A DNA stretch of 64,000 nucleotides from Providencia sp. PROV188. Its GTDB lineage: Bacteria; Pseudomonadota; Gammaproteobacteria; Enterobacterales; Enterobacteriaceae. The position numbers and the translations under genes are program-made. Position 1 is the stretch's first letter, and each line of letters starts with the position of its first letter. The notes below the pieces were generated by a model. That model saw only the letters and a program-made list of their open reading frames with translations, had not been told where the DNA came from and searched no databases. Shown piece after piece: positions 27,199-34,247 of this stretch. The DNA is taken from contig NZ_CP097291.1 of the NCBI RefSeq assembly GCF_027595165.1, positions 2,232,001-2,296,000 on the forward strand, given 5' to 3'.

Positions 27199-27230
27199 AT
27201 GGAGCACCTTATTCGTGCTCCATTTTTTTT
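27199..27230 (+). terminator. Terminator closing the T6SS locus
   Basis: A perfect nine-base stem (ATGGAGCAC with GTGCTCCAT) around a seven-base loop is followed by eight T. It lies 28 bases after the TagA-like gene. Confidence 0.92.
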
Positions 27231-27284
27231 CAGTGATATACTCGTTTTAAATTAACGCGATAATTATTTTTCAAGGAATACCCC

Positions 27285-27962
27285 ATGCTTCGCTGTGCTG
27301 CTCGTATCACCCACCAGCTACGTCATGCATTTCATTCTCGACCGCGCTTTTTGGTCTCGCTTATTGTTGCTTTCATCACTTTCTTCGCTTTATTTCAAAC
27401 ACAAAGTCTGATTATTAACTTAATTATCAGTTGGAACGCATTTGCGTGGTGCTATTTGCTGTTTCTATTCCAGAGAATTATTAGCCACAATGTGAAAGAT
27501 ATTCGTAAGCTGACAAAAATCGAAGATGAAAGCGCGAGCATGGTAATATTTTTCTTGATGTCAGGCTGCTGCGTCAGTTTATTAGCCTTATTTTTTGCCT
27601 TGGGCGGACACAGTGATATCCCGAAAGCCGATAAAATTTACTCTTATATTTTAACTGCCTCGACATTGATATCCTCTTGGCTGCTCTTACCTACGGGCTT
27701 TACCATGCACTATGCCCATCTCTATTACGGCAATAGTGAAAATGAAAAACCGTGGCTAATTTTCCCCGATAAAATCACCCAACCCAGCTATTCGGATTTT
27801 ATGTATTTCTCATTCACCATTGCCGTCGCCTCACAAACGGCAGATGTAGAAGTAGCCTCAACCCCTATGCGTCGCGCAGTATTGCTCCAATCCGTTATTT
27901 CATTTGTCTTTAATATGGCCATTTTAGGGTTGTGTATTAATATTTCTGCCAGCTTCTTTTAA
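27285..27962 (+). CDS. DUF1345 family inner-membrane protein
   Basis: The 225-residue protein has about five hydrophobic helices and the DUF1345 hallmark MHYAHLYYG near residues 145-153, followed by SDFMYFSFTIAVASQTADV, the family's conserved penultimate region. The function of the family is unknown. AAGGA at about 27,272-27,276 supports the start. It stands alone between the T6SS terminator and the SOS-regulated dinI gene. Confidence 0.85.
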   Translation: MLRCAARITHQLRHAFHSRPRFLVSLIVAFITFFALFQTQSLIINLIISWNAFAWCYLLFLFQRIISHNVKDIRKLTKIEDESASMVIFFLMSGCCVSLLALFFALGGHSDIPKADKIYSYILTASTLISSWLLLPTGFTMHYAHLYYGNSENEKPWLIFPDKITQPSYSDFMYFSFTIAVASQTADVEVASTPMRRAVLLQSVISFVFNMAILGLCINISASFF

Positions 27963-28066
27963 AGGTTATCGGATTAACTTGTCGAAATAAAAAGAGTTAG
28001 CCTGCTATCACAATAAAAAAATATTCAATGCAGGATATTGACAATATCCCCATATAGATCTAAAAA

Positions 28067-28086
28067 TACTGTATATTAATACAGTC
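28067..28086 (+). promoter_or_regulatory. LexA (SOS) box upstream of dinI
   Basis: TACTGTATATTAATACAGTC matches the enterobacterial LexA box (CTGT-N8-ACAG core with AT-rich centre). It lies 16 bases before the dinI start codon, placing it over or next to the promoter, as expected for an SOS gene. Confidence 0.92.
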
Positions 28087-28102
28087 TTTAGTAGAGGCTA
28101 TT

Positions 28103-28363
28103 ATGTTACGCATCGAAGTGTTATTTGATAAGAATTCACCGCAAAAACCAAGTGGCTTGGTTTTACAAGCTTTAGAGTCTGAGATTTTACGCAAACTACA
28201 GTCACAGTACCCTGATATGGTCACTCGAGTGGGCTTTAGCTCTCAGCAGGCGATTAATATTTCAGGAACGAAGATTGCGGATGATAAATTACGCATTGAA
28301 GAGATCTTAGAAGAAATTTGGATGGATGACGGCTGGCTACCTGAAGCAAATACCGATGACTAG
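28103..28363 (+). CDS. dinI: DinI-family SOS modulator
   Basis: The 86-residue protein opens MLRIEVLFDKN and ends with the acidic EEILEEIWMDDGWLP helix typical of DinI, which binds and stabilises RecA filaments and tunes UmuD and LexA cleavage. A LexA box directly upstream supports DNA-damage induction. Slightly longer than E. coli DinI, so it could be one of the DinI-like paralogues. The family itself is clear. Confidence 0.9.
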   Translation: MLRIEVLFDKNSPQKPSGLVLQALESEILRKLQSQYPDMVTRVGFSSQQAINISGTKIADDKLRIEEILEEIWMDDGWLPEANTDD

Positions 28364-28533
28364 ATGATTAGCAGAGAAATGGAAGGGTAATATCCATCTT
28401 CCATTTCTTAATCCATTATTCTTTGAAGTTAATCTGAGTCACTTTCAATCTATTTCTGCCTATCGTTTATACGCTTCTGTGTATAAAAACCGATAGCACC
28501 ACAATTCACTATTCCGCCATTATCGAAAGAGTA

Positions 28534-28773
28534 TTAATAAAGTTTCTGACGAAGATACGATTTAAACTCATTCACCGGATTACGTTTCGTTTTACTCACT
28601 TCAAGTATTCGAGCCTCTACTAAGCAAGTTTTCGCATCAGTGCATCGCTGAACTTCATTTAATTTCGTCGGATTCAACGCCAATTGTGGTTTATTGAAAC
28701 TCGCCCCCATAAATACCATGGCAATAAAAATAATCCCGATAAATAGAGGCACTTCAATATACGCTTGTTTCAT
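28534..28773 (-). CDS. Small membrane or exported protein of unknown function
   Basis: A 79-residue frame with one hydrophobic helix at residues 9-25 (LFIGIIFIAMVFMGASF) and a polar tail with two Cys (RCTDAKTCLVEARI) that could form a disulphide outside the cytoplasm. I do not recognise it. It is transcribed away from the response-regulator gene, and the PmrA-like box at 28,853-28,869 lies in the shared intergenic region, so co-regulation is possible. The ribosome-binding site is weak. Confidence 0.55.
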   Translation of the reverse strand: MKQAYIEVPLFIGIIFIAMVFMGASFNKPQLALNPTKLNEVQRCTDAKTCLVEARILEVSKTKRNPVNEFKSYLRQKLY

Positions 28774-28852
28774 GATAAATGCTCTTGTTATGGTTGTTGA
28801 GGGTATATTAGTGCTTTTGCATTTTAGTACCTTAATATTTGGTTAAACCAAC

Positions 28853-28869
28853 CTTAAGGGATGCTTAAG
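28853..28869 (+). promoter_or_regulatory. PmrA/QseB-type direct-repeat operator
   Basis: CTTAAG-GGATG-CTTAAG is an exact 6-5-6 direct repeat that fits the known PmrA box form (YTTAAK-N5-YTTAAK). It sits 65 bases before the response-regulator start, consistent with autoregulation. Which regulator binds is inferred. Confidence 0.75.
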
Positions 28870-28934
28870 GGGATAAATATCCTAGTTGCTGGGTGAGCGG
28901 AGTCTGCTTATACTCCGCAACAGAGGTAATAAAT

Positions 28935-29609
28935 ATGAATATTTTATTGGTAGAAGATGATCTTCAACTCGGCAAAGCGTTATGTCGTGGACTGGAATTA
29001 GCCGGATTTAATCCTTGCTGGGTCAGATTATTATCGGATGCTAAGCAACAATTACAGGCACGCAATTTTGATGTCATGCTTTTAGACTTGGGATTACCTG
29101 ATGGTGATGGTCAAGAGGAATTAATTGCATGGCGCCAATCTGGAGAATCAATACCGATTATTATTCTTACCGCCCGTAATAAAATGGATAATTTAGTGGC
29201 GAGCTTAGATTCTGGTGCCGATGATTTCTTAACAAAACCCTTTGAAATGCCAGAGTTGATTTCTCGCGTAAAGGCTATTAGCCGCCGTATGGCTGGGTTT
29301 TCATCTGAAATTTGGCAATTAGATAATCTGCAATTAAATCCATTAAACCATCAAGTCACCTTGGATGGTCAATTATTATTACTCTCCGGTAAAGAATATC
29401 TGTTGCTATACGAGTTAATTAAAAATGCCGACAATGTCGTGCGAAAAACAGATTTAGAGCAACGTTTATTTGGCTTGGATGATGTGGAAAGTAACTCCCT
29501 TGAAGTCCACATTCATAATTTACGCCGCAAAATTGGTAAAGACAGAATTATTACTATCCGTGGCATCGGTTATTTACTAAAAAAAGAAGCGCAATCTGGT
29601 GAAGATTAA
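28935..29609 (+). CDS. OmpR-family response regulator, PmrA/QseB-like
   Basis: The 224-residue regulator has a receiver domain with phospho-acceptor Asp51 (VMLLDLGLPDGDG), Lys101 in FLTKPF, and a C-terminal winged helix with SLEVHIHNLRRKIG and the final IRGIGYLL. ATG 28,935 has AGAGGT at 28,922-28,927. An upstream in-frame start at 28,893 has no such signal. It overlaps the kinase gene by 11 bases. The PmrA-like box upstream points to the PmrA/BasR-QseB subgroup. Inducing signal and targets are not visible. Confidence 0.9.
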   Translation: MNILLVEDDLQLGKALCRGLELAGFNPCWVRLLSDAKQQLQARNFDVMLLDLGLPDGDGQEELIAWRQSGESIPIIILTARNKMDNLVASLDSGADDFLTKPFEMPELISRVKAISRRMAGFSSEIWQLDNLQLNPLNHQVTLDGQLLLLSGKEYLLLYELIKNADNVVRKTDLEQRLFGLDDVESNSLEVHIHNLRRKIGKDRIITIRGIGYLLKKEAQSGED

Positions 29610-30966
29610 ATCCTTTCTTGTCTACACATTTGGTATTCAGATTGGCGCAGTCATCTTTTTATGGCTGCTGCTAGTCGGTTGGTTACAATTTTTTTATCTA
29701 CCTGATTTGGTCGATGATGATGAATTTAACCAACAACAGCAAATCGTCACACAAGGGATTGCGCGTACATTAGGTACAGTATCAGATACCCCAGAATATT
29801 TTGATAAGCTCGCGGTTATTCTGCAAAAAATGTATACCGATGCCATGGAAAACGGCATTGAAACTAGCTATAAACCGTATATGGTTGTGCGGGATAATCT
29901 GGGACATGTGCTATATCGCAATAGTGAAAAGATTTCAGACCCATCACTAAAATCAGTCGATATGCTAACTGCCCAACATAAAGATTGGCATTTCACTTCT
30001 GCATGGGATGATGATCATACCCTCGAAGTTGTGATTGCAGAATCGTATCTTGAGCGACGAAAGTTAATTGGTAATCCAGCCGAAGGCACTGCCATTCCTC
30101 TCGCCTTTATTTTGGGCATAATGTTAATCGCTATTCTGATCACTGCCTATTTTAGTATTCGCCCCATTAAACAAGTCGCTAAAATTATTTCATCGCGTCA
30201 ACCGGGAAATTTAACGCCGATTGATACCAAAGATATGTATAAAGAAACTCGCCCTATTATTTCCGCGATTAACCAATTAATGGCACGAGTCGATGCCGCG
30301 AATTTACGCGAAAAACGTTTTATGGCAGATGCGGCTCATGAATTGCGGACTCCGATTGCAGCGGTAACAGCACAATTGCATGTGTTAATGCATATCGATA
30401 ATCCAAAAGAAAAAGCCGAGATTATTAATGATATGAAAGAGACATTAACGCGCGCCGCCTCTTTATCTCATCAATTAATTGATCTCGCACGTTTGGAAGC
30501 GGAAGATTTTGCCATTCGTAAAGAGCAAATTGATTTACCTATGTTAATCAGTAATCTCATTTCATCCCATATTCCTTATGCTCTCAATAAACATATTGAT
30601 GTGGAATTATCCAGTCCAGATTCTTTTTATGTCGAAACTGATAAGCTGGCGCTGAGTAATGTGTTCACTAATTTAATCGAAAATGCGATTAAATATTCTC
30701 CTGAAAAAGCCAAAATAAAAGTGACACTGGTCGATCTCACCCCTTTTGGTGCCACCATTACGGTTCAAGATAATGGACGCGGTATTCCGGAAGAGAGCCG
30801 AGCACATCTATTTTCTCGCTTTTACCGTGTGCCCGGAACATTAGAAACAGGAAGCGGTTTAGGATTATCTATTGCCCATAATCTGGCATCGAAAATAGGT
30901 GCAACATTAAAAGTCACTGATGGATTAGAGAATAAAGGTATTGGATTTATTATTGATTTGCCTTAA
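29599..30966 (+). CDS. Sensor histidine kinase of the same two-component system, PmrB/QseC-like
   Basis: The 455-residue kinase starts at a GTG overlapping the regulator gene. It has a transmembrane helix at about residues 11-34, a periplasmic sensor of about 130 residues, a second helix at 165-187, an HAMP-like linker, the H-box ADAAHELRTPIAAV with His247, and an ATPase domain with NLIENAIKYS, DNGRGIP and GSGLGLSIAHNLA motifs. The periplasmic part contains acidic clusters (DDDEF, DDDH) of the sort seen in metal-sensing kinases. That link is inference. Confidence 0.9.
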   Translation: MKIKSFLVYTFGIQIGAVIFLWLLLVGWLQFFYLPDLVDDDEFNQQQQIVTQGIARTLGTVSDTPEYFDKLAVILQKMYTDAMENGIETSYKPYMVVRDNLGHVLYRNSEKISDPSLKSVDMLTAQHKDWHFTSAWDDDHTLEVVIAESYLERRKLIGNPAEGTAIPLAFILGIMLIAILITAYFSIRPIKQVAKIISSRQPGNLTPIDTKDMYKETRPIISAINQLMARVDAANLREKRFMADAAHELRTPIAAVTAQLHVLMHIDNPKEKAEIINDMKETLTRAASLSHQLIDLARLEAEDFAIRKEQIDLPMLISNLISSHIPYALNKHIDVELSSPDSFYVETDKLALSNVFTNLIENAIKYSPEKAKIKVTLVDLTPFGATITVQDNGRGIPEESRAHLFSRFYRVPGTLETGSGLGLSIAHNLASKIGATLKVTDGLENKGIGFIIDLP

Positions 30967-31091
30967 TTAAGGCGGCAGTCGAGAATAATACCATTATTTA
31001 AAATAATGTTATTCAGTTAACATCCCTAGTGCATAATAAACATTACAATCCCCTTTTACGTTAAATTACTTAGCCATAAAAAGGGGCAATA

Positions 31092-31667
31092 ATGTCACAG
31101 GCGCTAATCATCATTGATCTTATTAACGATATTGTGGGTAAAAATGGTTTATCCAATAGCAGTTATTCCCAAGTCAATTCCCGCAATATTATTGAAAAGG
31201 CGAATCAAGCCGCTAATTACGCAAGAAGTCAGCGTATTCCTGTTATTTGGGTCAAAGTTGGCTTTAGCGATAATTATCAAGATATCCCCGCTGGCTCCCC
31301 ACTTTTTTCACAAGCTAAACAGAGAGGCGCATTAAAATTAAGTGGCTACGGCTGCCATTGGGTGGAAGATTTGGTCGTTCATATGCAAGACAGAGTGATC
31401 ATTAAGAAAGGCGTTTCTGCATTTGCAGGCAATAAACTCCACCAATGGCTTAACGATAATAATATTACTCAGCTCTATTTCGGTGGAGTCAGTTCGGTGA
31501 TGGCAATCCAAAGTAGCGTAAGACAAGCCCATGATTTAGGTTATTTTTGCCATGTCCTCGAAGATGTGTGTGCCGCTGCAACCATTGAACTACACGAACA
31601 AAGCATGCAGGCACTGGCAGGTCTAGCCACCATTTCATCCAGCAAAACCTTTATGCAAGGTAATTAG
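31092..31667 (+). CDS. Isochorismatase-fold hydrolase lacking the family cysteine
   Basis: The 191-residue protein has the isochorismatase/cysteine-hydrolase fold: catalytic-type Asp9 in LIIIDLINDI, Lys105/106 in VIIKKGVSAF, and the late GVSS..AI segment. At the place where amidase-type members carry the nucleophilic Cys (GxxTxxCV), this protein has Ala138 (GVSSVMAI). True isochorismatases such as EntB and PhzD also lack that Cys, so it could be a vinyl-ether hydrolase, or an inactive homologue. It is a single-gene unit with GGGG before the start. No siderophore genes are nearby. Confidence 0.85.
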   Translation: MSQALIIIDLINDIVGKNGLSNSSYSQVNSRNIIEKANQAANYARSQRIPVIWVKVGFSDNYQDIPAGSPLFSQAKQRGALKLSGYGCHWVEDLVVHMQDRVIIKKGVSAFAGNKLHQWLNDNNITQLYFGGVSSVMAIQSSVRQAHDLGYFCHVLEDVCAAATIELHEQSMQALAGLATISSSKTFMQGN

Positions 31668-31754
31668 CCGGCATGATGAGTAAGCTGTAAACAATAATTT
31701 ACAAGGTTCGACCTAAAAATTAGTTTAATATTTAAAATATCTTTTGGCTGATTA

Positions 31755-31805
31755 TTGACTTTGATCAATAAAAAACTAGAATGCTCCTACGTGATCAAGA
31801 TCACA
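31755..31805 (+). promoter_or_regulatory. Promoter with a CRP-like palindrome at the start site
   Basis: TTGACT (31,755-31,760) and TAGAAT (31,777-31,782) are separated by 16 bases, giving a good sigma-70 promoter with a start near 31,789. Immediately there, CGTGATCAAGATCACA (31,790-31,805) matches nine of ten fixed positions of the CRP site (TGTGA-N6-TCACA). A bound regulator at +1 would be expected to repress. FNR is a weaker alternative. Confidence 0.65.
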
Positions 31806-31825
31806 CATTAACATTCGGAGCGAAC

Positions 31826-31897
31826 ATGAAAAGCATCAAAGAATTTTTCGTTAACCTGCAAGAAGTTGTTGAATTACTGTCCAAGCGTTTTATGTAA
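31826..31897 (+). CDS. Candidate 23-residue small protein
   Basis: ATG 31,826 is preceded by CGGAG (31,816-31,820) and encodes a 23-residue amphipathic peptide beginning MKSIKEFFVNLQEVV and ending in SKRFM. A good promoter lies just upstream and a strong terminator follows at about 31,980, so the transcript would be about 220 nt. This compact unit could express a small protein, a regulatory RNA or both. I do not recognise it. Confidence 0.5.
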   Translation: MKSIKEFFVNLQEVVELLSKRFM

Positions 31898-31978
31898 TTT
31901 GCTTTAAACTTTGGTTAGTTAAACCATAGTCAATCAAACCTTTCATTTACCTCATTCAAGTATTTGCAAATTTTTGCT

Positions 31979-32007
31979 AACGGCCTTTTTTAAGGCCGTT
32001 TTTTTAT
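31979..32007 (+). terminator. Strong terminator of the short transcript
   Basis: AACGGCCTT and AAGGCCGTT pair around a short T-rich loop and are followed by seven T. It stops + strand transcription. Its last bases overlap the stop of the convergent CigR-family gene. Confidence 0.9.
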
Positions 32008-32519
32008 TCAAATACGTTCTCAATAATTTCAGCAACCACTGCCGTGCCAATCGCTACCAAAATAAGATCTTTACCACTCATTTTCCATTCATAGCCCGCA
32101 TAAACAGGCAACTGATGGATAAACTTTGATGGTAGAACCTTTTTAGCTATCCCCGGAGGTAACGGTTTTCCTCTTCTTACTTGCTTTGCAATTCCTGGTG
32201 GTAGCCCTTTGTAGCCCGTAAGACCGTACTCAATGGCTAAAGGTCGAACATTCCCAAAATTCAAGCTAAAACTAATATTAGGTGAAATACGCAACGTTCC
32301 TTGAATGCCTGAATTATCACCGTTCCATTGCTTCGCTTTATAATGGTCATCATCTTTATTTTTATGGCCGTTGTTGCCTTTAAATTCTTTATTATTATGT
32401 TTGTTACCGTTTCCATGCCCGTTGTTACCACTTGGGTCAGAAAACGCAAGTGGTGATGTCCCCATGAATGCTAAAAGAACAATCAGTGGTAGACAGCTAT
32501 TTTTCGTAGGCTTTTTCAT
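32004..32519 (-). CDS. CigR-family (RcnB-like) exported protein
   Basis: The 171-residue protein has a cleavable signal peptide (residues 1-27), a low-complexity Gly/Asn/His/Lys region (about 28-70), twin LPPGIAK motifs in GLPPGIAKQ and PLPPGIAKK, and a C-terminal hydrophobic helix near 148-167 (LILVAIGTAVVAEII). This is the pattern of CigR, described in Salmonella as an anti-virulence regulator, and of the related RcnB fold. The His/Asn-rich stretch could bind metal. The function here is unproven. Confidence 0.8.
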   Translation of the reverse strand: MKKPTKNSCLPLIVLLAFMGTSPLAFSDPSGNNGHGNGNKHNNKEFKGNNGHKNKDDDHYKAKQWNGDNSGIQGTLRISPNISFSLNFGNVRPLAIEYGLTGYKGLPPGIAKQVRRGKPLPPGIAKKVLPSKFIHQLPVYAGYEWKMSGKDLILVAIGTAVVAEIIENVFE

Positions 32520-32694
32520 CAGTATTTCCTCATAAACATGATCGTTTGAGAGTATTCCTCAAAGTATAGAGCATCAATCAGAATAACCGCCATTTTCCGT
32601 AATCTTATGTAAATATTCGGTATATTTCACAAACTTAAGTCCTATTTGCTTATACTGGGTCGTCATTTATGGATAACGTAATAAAGGAGAATTT

Positions 32695-33945
32695 ATGCAG
32701 CAGCAACTGCTCGACTGGGCTCGCCAGTTTAATCAAGACTATGCCACCCTCGCCTCTCTCTTAATGGTTCTTGGGCTGATACTGATTGTCGCCCTAATTT
32801 TGCATCTTTTTCTGCACAAAATTTTGCTTCCCACGATTGAAAAAAGAGGATTAAAAGCGGGTTCCGGTTGGCAACATCAACTCACCCAATATAATCTGTT
32901 CAATCGAATTGCCTTTATTATTCAAGGTATTGTTGTCAACATTCAATCCACCTTATGGCTATCTTCGGGCTCAACGACACAAATGGTATTGAATGTCGCT
33001 TCCCAAGCATGGTGCTTACTGTTTGGCTTACTGACGATTTATTCCATTTTGGATATCACGCTGGGCGTATTACAACGTGCGGCAAAAACAGCTCATCTCC
33101 CGCTACGTGGAATTTTCCAAAGCATTAAGCTTATCGCCACCGTTTTGATTTCGATTATGATCATCGCGCTACTGATTGGTAAATCTCCGTTGATTATCCT
33201 CAGTGGGTTAGGGGCGATGACCGCCGTCATGATGTTGGTGTTTAAAGACCCGATTATGGGCTTAGTCGCTGGTATTCAGCTCTCTGCAAATAACATGGTC
33301 AACATTGGTGATTGGCTGGAAATGCCTAAATACGGTGCTGATGGTGCGGTAATTGATATTGGATTGACCACAGTTAAGGTTCGAAATTGGGATAATACCG
33401 TCACCACTATTCCAACTTATGCACTGATTTCCGATTCATTTAAAAACTGGAAAGGCATGACTGAATCAGGCGGGCGCCGTATCAAGCGCAGCCTACGTAT
33501 CGATGCCAATAGTATTCATTTTTTGAAACCTGAAGAAGTTAGCAACTTTGAAAAAGCCAACTTATTAGAGCCTTACATCGGGAAAAAAGTCTCTGAGATC
33601 CAGGTCTACAACTCTGCTTTACCAGAGGATAAAGCGACGCCACTCAACCAGCGACGCCTCACTAATATCGGGACATTTCGCGCCTATATTGAAGCGTATC
33701 TACGCGCTCACCCGCAGATCCATAAAAATATGACCATCATGGTTCGCCAATTAGAGTCAGACTCAAACGGTATCCCAATTGAGATTTACGCGTTTACCAA
33801 CACGACAGTGTGGTTAGAATACGAACGCATCCAATCGGATATTTTTGACCATATTTTTTCCATTCTGCCGCAGTTCAATTTATCTGTGCATCAATCACCT
33901 ACCGGTAATGATGTTCGATTCTTAGGTCATTCAACAAATAAATAA
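32695..33945 (+). CDS. mscM: Mechanosensitive channel of MscS superfamily, YbdG/MscM type
   Basis: The 416-residue inner-membrane protein has about five transmembrane helices in the first 190 residues, the pore-lining GLGAMTAVMMLVFKDPIMGL helix near 175-194, and the cytoplasmic beta domain (VKVRNWDNTVTTIPTYALIS). Length and the SGGRRIKRSLRID segment match E. coli YbdG, the miniconductance channel. AAAGGAG before ATG 32,695 gives a strong start. A hairpin at 34,005-34,022 (AGAGGGG/CCCCTCT) after the gene may act as a weak terminator. Confidence 0.88.
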   Translation: MQQQLLDWARQFNQDYATLASLLMVLGLILIVALILHLFLHKILLPTIEKRGLKAGSGWQHQLTQYNLFNRIAFIIQGIVVNIQSTLWLSSGSTTQMVLNVASQAWCLLFGLLTIYSILDITLGVLQRAAKTAHLPLRGIFQSIKLIATVLISIMIIALLIGKSPLIILSGLGAMTAVMMLVFKDPIMGLVAGIQLSANNMVNIGDWLEMPKYGADGAVIDIGLTTVKVRNWDNTVTTIPTYALISDSFKNWKGMTESGGRRIKRSLRIDANSIHFLKPEEVSNFEKANLLEPYIGKKVSEIQVYNSALPEDKATPLNQRRLTNIGTFRAYIEAYLRAHPQIHKNMTIMVRQLESDSNGIPIEIYAFTNTTVWLEYERIQSDIFDHIFSILPQFNLSVHQSPTGNDVRFLGHSTNK

Positions 33946-34169
33946 CTCATCATAGGTAACTTATAAATACTACTTAATGATTAGCAAACATGGCCAGCCT
34001 ACCTAGAGGGGGAAACCCCTCTTATACTCACAGATCCCACCCTACCATTATATAATTCTTAATATAACGATTGATAATAAAAACAGAACAAAAATGGCAT
34101 CTATGACAAGAAAACTCCTTATAAATTAAATAAATAAAAATATTTCCCTTGGTTTTTTCAAGGATATTG

Positions 34170-34211
34170 TTGATGCATATCATGTTAGTGAGTGGGTATT
34201 TTTTCTAACAT
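34170..34211 (+). promoter_or_regulatory. FNR-dependent promoter of the dms operon
   Basis: TTGAT-GCAT-ATCAT (34,170-34,183) matches the FNR site TTGAT-N4-ATCAA at nine of ten positions. A -10 TAACAT lies at 34,206-34,211, so the start would be near 34,218 with the site centred at about -41.5, the classic FNR activation position. It occupies the 302-base gap between mscM and dmsA, which is otherwise AT-rich without recognisable genes. Confidence 0.8.
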
Positions 34212-34247
34212 ATTGAACATACCTAATACGTTATTTACATATAGGCA

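Noticed and set aside
1..27230. Contractile phage tail origin for the first region
   Set aside because: ClpV, TssK, TssL, TssM, TssJ and PAAR are T6SS-specific; this is a secretion system, unlike the true phage tail at 50-64 kb.
34005..34022. Hairpin after mscM as a full terminator
   Set aside because: The stem is good but is not followed by a T-run, so it is mentioned only as a possible weak terminator.
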